Assembly: GCA_030433195.1 (NCBI GenBank)
Contig: JAUIME010000001.1
Coordinates: forward strand, 1 to 32,122
DNA from: a bacterium
Lineage (GTDB): Bacteria > Planctomycetota > JACOTG01 > JAUIME01
Reading direction: 5' to 3'
Length of the DNA: 32,122 nt
The notes under the pieces were generated by a model. That model saw only the letters and a list, made by a program, of their open reading frames with translations, made no database searches and was not told the origin of the DNA. Below, piece by piece: positions 15,960 to 25,835 of this stretch. A program made the translations under genes and the position numbers. Within the stretch, counting starts at the first letter, position 1. Every line of letters starts with the position of its first letter.

Positions 15960-17408
15960 TCACCGTCGAATCCGGGCTTCGAAGTCCTTGGTGAGGTACG
16001 CGACGTCGTGGTCGGACTCGACCATCTTCGAGATCTTCTCGATCGCGTACATGACGGTCGTGTGGTCGCGTCCACCGAAGTGCTTGCCGATCTCCTCGAG
16101 CGACAGGCTCGTGAGATTGCGCGCGAGGTACATGCAGATTTGCCGTGGGAACGTGAACGACTTGAGGCGTCGCTTCGACTCCAGATCGGCCTTCTTGACG
16201 CCGAAGTGCCCGGTCACGACGCGCAGGATGTCGTCCATGTCGGGGCCGCTCGTACGGCGCTCGGGGACGTCCATGAGTGCTTCGCGTGCGAGATCGAGAT
16301 TGGCGACCCGTCGCGTCAGACGCGCGTAGCCGACGATCTTCGTGATCGCGCCTTCGAGGTCTCGGATGTTCGATTCGATCCGCTCGGCCGTGTAGTGCGC
16401 CACGTCCTCGGGGAGTTCGAACTCCATGAGCGTCGCCTTGTTCTTGATGATGGCGACGCGCGTCTCGTAGTCCGGCAACTGCAGATGCGTGACGAGTCCC
16501 CAATTGAAGCGCGAGACGAGCCGCTCTTGGATCGAGCTGAGCTCGCTCGGCGGGCTGTCGCACGTGAAGACGATCTGTTTCTGCGAGTTGTAGAGCGTAT
16601 TGAACGTATGGAAGAACTCCTCTTGCGTGCGCTCCTTCTTGGAGAGGAACTGCACGTCGTCGATGAGGAGCATGTCGACGTGTCGGTAGTTGTACCGGAA
16701 CTCGTCGATCTTTCCGTTCTCGATCGCCGAGATGAAGTGGTTCACGAACGTTTCGCACGACAAGTAGAGGAAGCGTTCGATCTTCTTCTTCTGCAGCAAC
16801 GCATGACAGATCGCTTGCAGAAGATGCGTCTTTCCGAGGCCGACCGAACCGTGTAGGAACAACGGGTTGTAGGCACTCCCCGGTGAAGACACAACCGCTA
16901 GCGCTGCCGCGTGTGGAACACGGTTCGACGGCCCGACGATGAAGTTCTGGAACGAGTAGTTCGGATTGAGTTCCGACGCACTCGACGTCAGGTACGAGCC
17001 GTTGCCGTTTCGAGGGGCGTCCATCGCGTGCATCGGTCCGGCGAGCGGCGCACGGTTCGACTCGACGTCGGGGCCGGCGGGCTTCGATTCCGTAACCGTT
17101 TCGATCTCTGTGGCTTGCGCGAACTCGACAGAAGGCTCGTCACGCTGCGATTCGTCGACGACGAAGACCACCTGACGCTTGCGTCCCGTGATTCTGCGCG
17201 CCGAGTCTTCGATCACGCGGACGAAGTTCTTGCGAAGGAGCGTCTCCTTCGTGAACTGGTTCGGAACGAGAAGCTCGAGCGATTCGTCGGTGAATGCCTG
17301 GGGAACGAGCTGTGCAAACCACGTCTGGAACTGCTGCGGAGTGCAGTTGGCCTGGATTTCCGACAGAACGTTCGACCAGACGACGTTCCCTGAAGTCGAA
17401 ACTCCCAT
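15960..17408 (-). CDS. dnaA: Chromosomal replication initiator DnaA
   Basis: A 482-residue DnaA. Domain I (residues 1-85) has WSNVLSEIQANCTPQQFQTWFAQL. A variable acidic linker runs to about 145. The AAA+ domain III starts at NYSFQNFIVGPSNR and has Walker A GSVGLGKT (187-194) and Walker B LLIDD (247-251), followed by VQFLSKKERTQEEFFHTFN. Domain IV has the DnaA-box-binding signature GGRDHTTVMYAIEKI. The ATG at 17408 has GGGGAGGGG about 7 nt upstream; a longer in-frame start at 17468 would lack this. It initiates replication, probably at the box cluster just downstream. A strong promoter lies at 17544-17571 and a weak box (AAATCCACA, 17627-17635) upstream of it might serve autoregulation. Confidence 0.98.
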   Translation of the reverse strand: MGVSTSGNVVWSNVLSEIQANCTPQQFQTWFAQLVPQAFTDESLELLVPNQFTKETLLRKNFVRVIEDSARRITGRKRQVVFVVDESQRDEPSVEFAQATEIETVTESKPAGPDVESNRAPLAGPMHAMDAPRNGNGSYLTSSASELNPNYSFQNFIVGPSNRVPHAAALAVVSSPGSAYNPLFLHGSVGLGKTHLLQAICHALLQKKKIERFLYLSCETFVNHFISAIENGKIDEFRYNYRHVDMLLIDDVQFLSKKERTQEEFFHTFNTLYNSQKQIVFTCDSPPSELSSIQERLVSRFNWGLVTHLQLPDYETRVAIIKNKATLMEFELPEDVAHYTAERIESNIRDLEGAITKIVGYARLTRRVANLDLAREALMDVPERRTSGPDMDDILRVVTGHFGVKKADLESKRRLKSFTFPRQICMYLARNLTSLSLEEIGKHFGGRDHTTVMYAIEKISKMVESDHDVAYLTKDFEARIRR

Positions 17409-17543
17409 GTCGTACCCCTCCCCGTTCGCCCGCCGCAGTCGAATCACCCGCCTCAGAGATACCGTCACTCCGAAAGGTTCCGCTGGAATTCCGCGAGGAA
17501 TGTGAGGCGCAACGTGGAGTGCCGTCCGAAAACGCGAGCCGCG

Positions 17544-17571
17544 ATGATATCAGCGACACTCGTGATGTCAA
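17544..17571 (-). promoter_or_regulatory. Predicted sigma70-type promoter of dnaA
   Basis: On the minus strand, perfect TTGACA (17566-17571), a 16-nt spacer and TATCAT (17544-17549, five of six consensus bases). The leader to the dnaA ATG is about 130 nt. It sits in the 269-bp gap between the cysteine desulfurase stop and dnaA, so dnaA need not depend on the bsh cluster. Confidence 0.7.
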
Positions 17572-17677
17572 AGCGATTCGATCGCGAGGCGCCGGATGAT
17601 CACGACTTAGACGGTACCGCGACCCGAAATCCACAAGCGGACTAACACGTTGCAAACATCGCGAAGCACGTAAGATT

Positions 17678-18868
17678 TCATTTCGGCGGTTTGGGTGTAC
17701 CGGCCTCGGCGCCCGACGACGTTCGAGACGTGCGAATGCGCGCGACCGACGCCTCGATCACGTCGACGACGTGCAGCAGTTCGTCGCGCGTCGTCTCGCG
17801 TGAGAGCGAGAAACGCAACGCGCTGCGTGCGCGCGATTCTTCGAGTCGCATCGCGCGCAATACGTGCGAGATCTCGACGGATCCGGAGGAGCAAGCCGAT
17901 CCCGACGAGACCGAAACCCCTTCGAGATCGAGGTTGATCGCGAGCGACTCGGCGTCGGTTCCCGCGAACGATACGTTGAGCGTGTTCGCGAGGCGATTTG
18001 TCGCGGGACCGTTGAGCTCGACGCCGTCGATCCGGTCGCGGAGCGCCGCGAGAAAGTCGGATGCGAGGCCTTCGATACGCTCACGGTGCAGGACGGCGTC
18101 GGAAGCGCACGCGAGGCTCGCCGCTGTCGCGAAGCCGACGATCGCCGCGACGTTCTCGGTACCCGGGCGACGTCCTCCTTCTTGCTCGCCGCCCGCGAGG
18201 ACGCGGGTCCACGGTGTGCCGCGGCGCAGATAGAGCGCACCGATCCCTTTGGGACCGTGAATCTTGTGTGCCGAGACCGAAAGAGCATCAACATGTAGCG
18301 TGGCGACGTCGAGGGGCGCCTTGCCGAAGCGCTGCACGGCATCGGAGTGGAACGGAACTCCGCGCTCTCGAGCGAGCTCTCCGATCGCTTCGACCGGCTG
18401 GAGCGTGCCGACTTCGTTGTTGGCGGCCATGATCGAGACGAGGATCGTCGCGTCGTCGATCGCGCGCTCGACATCGTCGACGGCGACGGCGCCGTGCGCG
18501 TCGACGGGGAGTCGCGTCACGCGGAAGCCTTCGGCTTCGAGCAAGTCGACCGCCTCGAGGACTGCGGGATGTTCGACGGCGGACGTGATCACGTGGTCGC
18601 CGCGCTCGCGCCCGGCTCGCGCGATCCCGAGGACCGCGAGATTCGCGGCCTCGGTTCCCGTCGCCGTGAACAGGATCTCGTCTTGGTCGGCGCCGATCGC
18701 GTCGGCGAGCGGGCGACGCGCGGCGTGGACGGCGGCGCGCGCCTCGCGGGCCGGTCCATGGATGCTCGACGGATTGCCGAAGCGATCCGTGAGCCACGGC
18801 AACATGGCTTCGAGCACCGCGGGATCGAGCCGCGTGGTCGCGTTGTTGTCCAAGTAGACGCGGTTCAT
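17678..18868 (-). CDS. Cysteine desulfurase (NifS/IscS family)
   Basis: A 396-residue PLP enzyme that takes sulfur from cysteine as a persulfide for Fe-S clusters or thio-modified tRNA. The N-terminus VYLDNNATT, His100 (AVEHPAV), the PLP lysine Lys202 in SVSAHKIHGPKG, and the persulfide Cys326 in SSGSACSSGS are all present. The loop around the Cys is of the long, IscS/NifS-like type. The ATG at 18868 lies 11 bp after the bshA stop and has little Shine-Dalgarno, so translation is probably coupled. It ends a run of co-directional genes that make bacillithiol; whether bacillithiol accepts sulfur from it is not known. Neither iscU nor mnmA is adjacent. Confidence 0.95.
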   Translation of the reverse strand: MNRVYLDNNATTRLDPAVLEAMLPWLTDRFGNPSSIHGPAREARAAVHAARRPLADAIGADQDEILFTATGTEAANLAVLGIARAGRERGDHVITSAVEHPAVLEAVDLLEAEGFRVTRLPVDAHGAVAVDDVERAIDDATILVSIMAANNEVGTLQPVEAIGELARERGVPFHSDAVQRFGKAPLDVATLHVDALSVSAHKIHGPKGIGALYLRRGTPWTRVLAGGEQEGGRRPGTENVAAIVGFATAASLACASDAVLHRERIEGLASDFLAALRDRIDGVELNGPATNRLANTLNVSFAGTDAESLAINLDLEGVSVSSGSACSSGSVEISHVLRAMRLEESRARSALRFSLSRETTRDELLHVVDVIEASVARIRTSRTSSGAEAGTPKPPK

Positions 18869-18879
18869 AGTCGGGCGTT

Positions 18880-20007
18880 TCAGCAGACGGCTTCGAGCAC
18901 TCGGTCGTAGTAGGATTCGTACTGGCCGACGATCTTCGACTCCTCGAAGCTCTCGACGGCGGCTTCACGGCACCACGCTCGCATCTCTTCTTGGCGCGAC
19001 GTGCTCTCGAGGTAGTCGATCGCCGCTTCACCCATCGCGTCGGCGTCGCCCGGCTCGCGGATGAAGCCGGTGCGCTCGTCCTCGACGAGCTCGGGGAGAC
19101 CGCCGCCGCGCGCGCCGATCACGGGCACTCCGCAGCTGATCGCCTCGAGCGCCGAGAGGCCGAAGCTCTCGAACTCGCTCGGGAGCAGGAACAGGTCCGC
19201 GGCTTGGAAGAAGCGTTCGACGCTGTCTTGCTTGCCGAGGAAGAGCACGCGGTCGTGGACGCCCAGTTCGCGGGCGAGCTCTTCGCTCGAGGCGCGCTCG
19301 GGCCCGTCGCCCACGAGCAGCAGCCGCGCAGGCAGTTTCTCGGCCACGCGTGCGAAGGTCCGCAGCACCACGGGGAGCCGCTTCACCTTGCGGAAGTTCG
19401 ACATGTGCAGGAGCACGCGCTCGCCGCCCGGTGCCACGCGCTGCCGCAGGCACGGGTTCGGGTCGGGGCGGAATCGCTGCGTGTCGACGAAGTTGGGGAT
19501 GACTTCGATGTCACGCTCGATCTCGAACAGTCGCCGCGTCTCGACGCGCAGGAAGTTCGAGACCGCGGTTACGCCGTCGCTCTGCTGGATGCCGAATCGC
19601 GTCACCGGGTAGTACGACTTGTCGTTCCCGACGATCGTGATGTCGGTGCCGTGCAGCGTCGTGATGAAGCGGATGCGCCGGTTCGGATTCATCTGCCGCG
19701 CGAGGAATGCGCTGATCGCGTGCGGAATCGCGTAGTGGACGTGGAGCAAGTCGAGATCGTGCGCCTCGATCACTTCGAGCATCTTGCACGCGAGCGCGAG
19801 ATCGTAGGGCGGGTACTTGAACAGCGGATACGTCGTGACTTCGACTTCGTGATAGTTCGTGTTGAGCAGGTCGTCGCGAAATCGGAAGGGCACCGAATAG
19901 CTGATGTAGTGGATTTCGTGGCCGCGCGTGGCGAGGATCCGGCCGAGCTCCGTCGCGACGACGCCCGAGCCGCCGTAGGTCGGGTAGCACGTGATGCCGA
20001 TCTTCAT
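18880..20007 (-). CDS. bshA: N-acetyl-alpha-D-glucosaminyl L-malate synthase BshA
   Basis: A GT4-family retaining glycosyltransferase, 375 residues, the usual BshA length. It joins GlcNAc from UDP-GlcNAc to L-malate, the first step of bacillithiol synthesis. The N-terminus MKIGITCYPTYGGSGVVATELG is a close BshA signature. HVHYAIPHAISAFLAR and TTLHGTDITIVGND follow, then the GT4 donor-site motif FESFGLSALEAISCGVPVIG with the conserved glutamates. The ATG at 20007 has AGGAGA 6 nt upstream; longer in-frame readings would enter bshB. It is third of the three bsh genes, 43 bp after bshB. Confidence 0.97.
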   Translation of the reverse strand: MKIGITCYPTYGGSGVVATELGRILATRGHEIHYISYSVPFRFRDDLLNTNYHEVEVTTYPLFKYPPYDLALACKMLEVIEAHDLDLLHVHYAIPHAISAFLARQMNPNRRIRFITTLHGTDITIVGNDKSYYPVTRFGIQQSDGVTAVSNFLRVETRRLFEIERDIEVIPNFVDTQRFRPDPNPCLRQRVAPGGERVLLHMSNFRKVKRLPVVLRTFARVAEKLPARLLLVGDGPERASSEELARELGVHDRVLFLGKQDSVERFFQAADLFLLPSEFESFGLSALEAISCGVPVIGARGGGLPELVEDERTGFIREPGDADAMGEAAIDYLESTSRQEEMRAWCREAAVESFEESKIVGQYESYYDRVLEAVC

Positions 20008-20050
20008 GGGTTCTCCTGACGCTCGCGCGGCGAGCACAGCGTTCGGTGCG

Positions 20051-20788
20051 TCATTCGTCGGGGTCGTCGCCCGTCGACGCGAACGCGTGCAGCGGATCGC
20101 GCATGCGTACGGGCGTGGTCGTGTGGAACGGCTCGCCGTAGGGGGCGCGGATGAGGCTCCCGAAGTAGCGGAAGCGCGCTTCGAGACGTTCGAGGTAATC
20201 CGCGCTCGCGATGTTCGTCGCGGGCTCGTCGCTGCCGGCCCGGTAGAGTTGCGAAGAGAAGCAACGGATTGCGGCGAGCTTCTGCTCGAACACCGCGCTG
20301 ATATCGACGATGAACGATGGCGGGAACGGGTCGTGGCACATGTACGACCAGATCTGCTCGGCGCGCCAGGGGGCGCCGTCGGCATCGATCTTCGCGAGTC
20401 CGGAGAGGAACAACACGCGTTGCAGCAGGCGTCCGGTGGCGGCATGGTCCGGATGGTAGTCGGTCGAGTAGGGGCCGACGACGACGGCGGGGCGGTGGCG
20501 GCGGATCGCCTCGATGACCGCGCGCCGCGCGTCGGGTTCTTCGTCCGAGATCGCGCCGTCGGGCAGCTCGAGGTTCTCGCGGAACGACGCGCCGAGCAGG
20601 TTCGCCGCCGCCTCGGCTTCGTCGAGGCGCGTTTCGGGCGTGCCGCGCGTTCCGGTCTCGCCGCGTGTGAGATCGACGAGCCCGACGCGATAGCCGCGCT
20701 CGACCATCGTCGCGACGAGGCCGCCGCACGAGATCTCGATGTCGTCCGGATGCGGACCGAAGACGAGTAGGTCGACGGATTGCGTCAT
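20051..20788 (-). CDS. bshB1: Bacillithiol biosynthesis deacetylase BshB1
   Basis: A 245-residue zinc-dependent LmbE/PIG-L family deacetylase that removes acetate from GlcNAc-malate, step two of bacillithiol synthesis. Zinc and catalytic residues lie in FGPHPDDIEI (His13, Asp15, Asp16) and DYHPDHAATGR (His112, Asp114, His115). The region FIVDISAVFEQKLAAIRCFSSQ and the late GEPFHTT are typical of the BshB1 subgroup. The ATG at 20788 overlaps the bshC stop by 4 bp. Its placement between bshA and bshC supports BshB1 rather than a mycothiol enzyme or another LmbE deacetylase. Confidence 0.96.
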   Translation of the reverse strand: MTQSVDLLVFGPHPDDIEISCGGLVATMVERGYRVGLVDLTRGETGTRGTPETRLDEAEAAANLLGASFRENLELPDGAISDEEPDARRAVIEAIRRHRPAVVVGPYSTDYHPDHAATGRLLQRVLFLSGLAKIDADGAPWRAEQIWSYMCHDPFPPSFIVDISAVFEQKLAAIRCFSSQLYRAGSDEPATNIASADYLERLEARFRYFGSLIRAPYGEPFHTTTPVRMRDPLHAFASTGDDPDE

Positions 20789-22416
20789 GATGCGGCTCCT
20801 TCGGGCGGGGGTCCGGGCCGAAGCGTGACGAACTGATGGCGGAAGTCGAAGGCGTCGAGTCCCTCGGTCACGCTCGATGCAAGACCGTCGCCGAATCGGG
20901 CGCGAAGCGCAAGGGGGCCGTAGACGCGCTCCTGCAGCCGACCGCGCGGCGCGACCTCGGCGCGCAGGCGCGACCAGCGATCCCGGCCGCGACCGGCGAC
21001 ACGCTCGGCTCCGTCGCGAACGACGCGATCGAGTTTCTCGAGGCGCGTGCGGATCTGATCAGCGAGCTTCTCGATCGATCGTGGCAGCCCGGGTTCGATC
21101 GCGCCCGCGCTCTCGGCGAGGCGTGCGAGATCCTCGGTCGCCGCGCGATGCAGTCGGTCGAGCGGTTCGCGGACGGCGTCGGGGAGGTCGGCCGTGACGG
21201 GGGGCGCTTCGGGCATCGAGAGCAGCGCTGCGCCGTCGAGACCGAAGTCGTCGGCCGTCGCGATCTGGCGCTCGGTGACGAGCGTCGCCGAGGCGCGCGG
21301 GAACAGGCGCGGCATCGTGAGATCCAACAGTCCGAACGCATCGCGAAGCTCCGCGAAGTACGCGATCTCGGAGGGACCGCCGACGAATGTCGGAACCGGG
21401 AGCACGTGCGACTGCACGAGCGGACGGGTCACGACGTCGGAACTGAAATCCTGAGGCCGCGCACGGACGTGCTCGACAAGCTCGTCGCGAGTCCACGACT
21501 CTCCGCTCGCTGCGGTGACGCGATCGCCGTCGACATCGAGTCGCGTGCGTTTGCCGTCGATCGTACGGAACAGATGCAGGGCGCCCGAACGATCGAGAAT
21601 CGGCTCGTAGCCGGCGTCCGACACGCGGGCGTTCGCGTTGGCGAGCGCCCCTTCGAGCGCTTCGTGCTCCCGGATCACGCGCTCGAACACCGGCGCCGAC
21701 GCGCCGCGGATCCAGCGCGGATCGACGATGGCGAGCCCCGTTTCGGGGAACGTCGCGAGCAGGGCGCGCGAGAACCAATCGGCGAGCGATTCGCCCGAAC
21801 GCGCGCCGAATCGCGCGAAGGCGTCGTCGCGGAAGTCGGAATCCGGGAGCTGTCCGCGGAGGTGCTCTTGGAATTCGAGGAAGGCGTCGTCGACGATCAC
21901 GTCGTGCGCGGCGCGGCCGTCGGCGTCGACCGGAGCGCGTTCGCGTTTCGGTGCGTCCGCGCCGGGGAGTTCGACCGACGTGATCTCGTCGAGGTCGTGA
22001 TCCTCGGACGCCGTCCAGAACAACGGCACGAACCGGAAGCGCCCGCGGCTCTGAGCCGTGAGGCGGCGTGCGACCGAGACCGCGGTCCAGGCCTTGTAGA
22101 GGGTGAACAGCGGACCGCCGTAGATGCCGGCCTGCTGCCCCGCGACGACCGCGAAGGTGTCGTCGTCGGCGAGCTGTGCGATCGATGCGAGCGCCGCGTC
22201 GTCGGCGCCCAGTCGTCGGTTCTCGCTCTCGAGCGATTCGGCGACCTCGGCACGCGGGTACGTGCGTGGGGCGAGCGCTTCGGTCGTTTGCAGGTGATCG
22301 TCGAGTTCGGCGAAGCCACCCTCGACGAGCTCGAGCGCGCGCGGCGATCCGGTCACGTAGTCGCGGAAGAATGCGGGAGAACGGGGCAGATCACGATAGG
22401 AGACCGGTTCGATCAC
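20785..22416 (-). CDS. bshC: Bacillithiol biosynthesis cysteine-adding enzyme BshC
   Basis: A 543-residue BshC (family about 540) that adds cysteine to GlcN-malate to complete bacillithiol. It is a Rossmann-core protein with a C-terminal helical region and coiled coil. Recognisable parts are FAVVAGQQAGIYGGPLFTLYKAWTAV near residue 95, the following FVPLFWTASEDHDLDEI, and YFAELRDAFGLLDLTMPRLFPRASATLV in the second half. The C-terminus ends near LRPGPPPEG. The start is a GTG at 22416 directly after the TGA of the methyltransferase gene (TGAGTG), so the two are probably translationally coupled. It overlaps bshB by 4 bp. Confidence 0.95.
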   Translation of the reverse strand: MIEPVSYRDLPRSPAFFRDYVTGSPRALELVEGGFAELDDHLQTTEALAPRTYPRAEVAESLESENRRLGADDAALASIAQLADDDTFAVVAGQQAGIYGGPLFTLYKAWTAVSVARRLTAQSRGRFRFVPLFWTASEDHDLDEITSVELPGADAPKRERAPVDADGRAAHDVIVDDAFLEFQEHLRGQLPDSDFRDDAFARFGARSGESLADWFSRALLATFPETGLAIVDPRWIRGASAPVFERVIREHEALEGALANANARVSDAGYEPILDRSGALHLFRTIDGKRTRLDVDGDRVTAASGESWTRDELVEHVRARPQDFSSDVVTRPLVQSHVLPVPTFVGGPSEIAYFAELRDAFGLLDLTMPRLFPRASATLVTERQIATADDFGLDGAALLSMPEAPPVTADLPDAVREPLDRLHRAATEDLARLAESAGAIEPGLPRSIEKLADQIRTRLEKLDRVVRDGAERVAGRGRDRWSRLRAEVAPRGRLQERVYGPLALRARFGDGLASSVTEGLDAFDFRHQFVTLRPGPPPEGAAS

Positions 22417-23202
22417 TCAGTCGAGCCTCCGGGCGGTGACGATCGTGCGCGGCGTATCGTCGTCGTGCGGTTCTCCCGCGAACGACCCGAACACGTCGAG
22501 CACCTCGAACCCTGCATCGGCCACCAATCGCACGAGTGCCTCCTTGTCGTAGAGCCGAACCGACTCGCGAAACGTCTTCGCCGTACGAGACGACGCAGAC
22601 GGCTCGGTGCCGTCGCCCGACGGATCGCCGCTGTCGTCTGCCTCGGGCTCGAGACGGATCGTCTTCTCGACGCGCAGCCCGTCGGGGCTGATCGCTCGGT
22701 CTTCGATGATCCGGACCCCCTTGCGGGTTACTTCCGAATGCGGGACGAGAGTCCGGATGACGCGCGGTGCGTTCAAGAAGTCGAGCAGGAAGCGGCCGCC
22801 TGGGCGAAGCACCCCGCGGATTTCGCGCAAGACGCGACCGTCATCGCTCGAGTCGTCGAAGTAACCGAAGCTCGTGAAAAGGCTTACGGCCGCGTCGAAG
22901 GCGGCTCGAAAGGGTAGCCGGCGCATGTCGCCGCGCACGAAGACGTCGTTGGGGCGGTCGAGTCGCGAGCGGCCGCTGCGCAGGAGATCGATCGAAAGAT
23001 CGATGCCCGTGACGCGAAGCCCGGCCTCCTCGAGGCTCACCGAATGACGGCCCGTCCCGCATCCCACGTCGAGCACCTTCATGCCGCGCTCGAGCGTCAG
23101 CATGCGGAGGATCGCGTCGGCTTCCGAGGAGCCCTGGCGGTCGTCGCGATGCGCATAGACCTCGAGGTAGTCCTTGCCGAAGCTTTCGCGATACCAGGCC
23201 AT
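22417..23202 (-). CDS. Class I SAM-dependent methyltransferase in the bsh operon
   Basis: A 261-residue Rossmann methyltransferase. Motif I is VLDVGCGTGRHSVSL (about residues 45-60), the acidic end of strand 2 is GIDLS, the middle motif is GDMRRLPF, and FDAAVSLFTSFGYFDD fits motif IV of small-molecule methyltransferases. The N-terminus MAWYRESFGKDYLEVYAHR resembles cap regions of that group. The ATG at 23202 (GAGGAG about 9 nt upstream) lies 8 bp after the pyrF stop; the stop abuts the bshC start. The position suggests, but does not prove, a link with bacillithiol. N-methyl-bacillithiol is known from green sulfur bacteria and is made there by a methyltransferase (NmbA). An acidic insertion lies at about residues 185-205. 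Confidence 0.85.
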   Translation of the reverse strand: MAWYRESFGKDYLEVYAHRDDRQGSSEADAILRMLTLERGMKVLDVGCGTGRHSVSLEEAGLRVTGIDLSIDLLRSGRSRLDRPNDVFVRGDMRRLPFRAAFDAAVSLFTSFGYFDDSSDDGRVLREIRGVLRPGGRFLLDFLNAPRVIRTLVPHSEVTRKGVRIIEDRAISPDGLRVEKTIRLEPEADDSGDPSGDGTEPSASSRTAKTFRESVRLYDKEALVRLVADAGFEVLDVFGSFAGEPHDDDTPRTIVTARRLD

Positions 23203-24106
23203 CGCGCCGACTACTCCTCGCGCCAGAGGGCGTTCGCGAGCTTCGTCGTCTCGCGTACGACACTCGATTCCCAATCGTTCGGGTCGTCGTCCTTCTCGTA
23301 GGCGTACAAGATGCCGCGCGACGAGTTCACGACACCGTTCGTCGCCGGCTCACCGAGCGCGGCCACGACGTCTTCGGCCTTCGCGCCCTGCGCGCCGACG
23401 CCGGGGATCAAGAACGGGCTTGCGGGCATGCGCTCGCGCGCTTCGAGAAGCTCACGCGGGAACGTCGCGCCGACGACCGCGCCGATCGCGCTGCGTCCGT
23501 GGCTGCCGACGCACTCGGCGCCCCATTCGGCGACGAGCCGTGCCACGCGATGGAAAACGAGCTCCTCGTCCGTGACCAACGACTGCACGTCGATCGACGA
23601 AGGATTCGACGTTTTAACGAGCACGAACAGACCTTTGCCGTGATCGCGGCAATAGGGCATGAACGGCCGAATGGCGTCGATTCCCATGTAGGGATTGACC
23701 GTGACCGCGTCGAACGGAAGCGCTCGCGCCGGGTTCGAGCTCGAGTCGAGCGAGGTGTCGCCGAAGTACGACTGCGCGAAGGCGTCGGCGGTGCTGCCGA
23801 TGTCGCCGCGCTTCACGTCGCCGATCACGAGGAGGCCGAGCTCGCTCGCATGGCGCGAGACGTTGCGCGCGGCGCGGATCCCGGGCGGGCCGAAGATCTC
23901 GAAGTAGGCAAGCTGGAGCTTCACGGTGGCCGCATGGGGGGCGACGAGCTCGCAGACGCGCTTGCAGAACCCTTCGATCGCGTCGGCGCCGCGCTCGAGC
24001 GGATCGTCGCTCGCGCCGCCGGCGTCGCGGAATTCGGCCGGCAGCCGATCCCAGACGGGATCGAGTCCGACACACACGGGACTGTGCTTGGCGAGGATCG
24101 CCTCGC

Positions 24107-24699
<593 letters not shown>

Positions 24700-24703
<4 letters not shown>

Positions 24704-25749
24704 GACGGCCGCTTTCGCTTCGGCGTCGACGATTTCGACGCCTTGCCGCCGGGTTTCGACGGGCTGCGCTTCGAGGTCTTGCCACCGGATTGCGAGGTCT
24801 TGCCACCGGTCTTCGAGGTGTTGCCACGGGTCTGCGATTTCTCGCGCTTCGAGGCCTTGTCTTGCGATTGCGCGTCGGGTTCGTGCTTTCGCTCGGAGCT
24901 TTCGCGAGGCGGCGGACGGTCCGATGCCACCGGGAGCACCTCGACGTCGTGCGCGGCCGGGACCGAGACGACTTGCGAGGCCGGCACGATCACGCCGCCC
25001 GTGATGATGAATCGGAAGGCTTGCTCGACGTCGATGTCGAGGGGGATGACATCCGCGCGCGGCACGAAGACCGTGTAGCCGGTCATCGGTGCGGGCGAAC
25101 TCGGGATGAACACCGAGACGAGCGGCCGCCCGCAGTGCTCGTGGAGCTGTCGGAGGCCGTCGCCGGTCATGAAGCCGATCGCCCAGATCTCGCGGCGCGG
25201 ATACTCGAACGCGACGACCGTATTGAAGTCGAGCTTCTTCTCCTTGAAGAAGAATTCGACGAGCTGCTTCGCGTTCGGGTAGATGATCTTGATGACGGGG
25301 AACTTCGAGAGCAGATTCTCGAAGCGCACGAAGACCCGCCTACCGAGGTACGACGCGAGGATGAAGCCGATCACGAAGATCAGCAGCAGCGCGATCAAGA
25401 AGCCGAGGATCGGCGGAATCGCCTCGTTGAGGATCTCCGTGAGTTTCTGGCGATCGGGGAGATTCGAGTCAGGCTTCTTGAAGGACATCCACTCGGTGCC
25501 GGGGCGCACGCGATAGCGGTACGTGCTGAGGTCGAGTTCGACACCGCCGTAGCGTTCGAGCAGATCCCGTCCGAAGGACGTGTTGACGAGGATCCGGTGG
25601 ATGGTGTGGTTGATCGGGGCCGCGACGTTGTCGCGGACGAAGCGGTAGCAAATGAAGAGGACGACGATCGTGAGGATCGTCGGGAGCAGCGAAGCGAGCC
25701 CGCGCATGAAGAACAGGCGAGCTTTCGACCGGTCCGTTTTGTTCTTCAT
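24700..25749 (-). CDS. DUF502 family membrane protein with Lys/Gly/Ser repeat tail
   Basis: A 349-residue inner-membrane protein of the DUF502 family, function unknown. Two membrane segments occur: ASLLPTILTIVVLFICYRFV (about 18-37) and PPILGFLIALLLIFVIGFILASYLG (about 111-135). Next come the family motifs IIYPNAKQLVEFFF and VVAFEYPRREIWAIGFMTG, the loop FIPSSPAPMTGYTVFVPR, and MSITGGV-like FIITGGVIVP. Residues from about 275 onward form a basic, disordered tail with TSK.GGK repeats encoded by a 21-bp tandem repeat. The ATG at 25749 has no clear Shine-Dalgarno. It overlaps trpG by 4 bp and heads the packed cluster that ends with the cysteine desulfurase. Confidence 0.9.
24772..24834 (-). repeat. 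Three in-frame 21-bp tandem repeats in the DUF502 gene
   Basis: Three copies start at 24772, 24793 and 24814 (plus-strand consensus CGAGGTCTTGCCACCGG plus four bases). Each encodes seven residues of the form GGKTSKx in the basic tail. A degenerate copy may lie at about 24737-24757. In-frame 21-bp units allow length change without frameshift. Confidence 0.85.
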
Positions 25750-25835
25750 CGACGCACGCAGGCCCAGAGAGGGGTGAGCGTGCAGGATAGATTCCGCGAG
25801 GGGCGCGGTTCAAGGGGCTCCGGCCCGAAAGGACG

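Noticed and set aside
17627..17635. AAATCCACA upstream of the dnaA promoter as a firm DnaA autoregulation box
   Set aside because: It is a single copy with two mismatches to TTATCCACA; mentioned only as possible in the dnaA entry.
20836..22917. Open frame of 693 codons on the plus strand opposite bshC and the methyltransferase
   Set aside because: It crosses two real genes on the other strand, has no motif, and its composition is that of a shadow frame.
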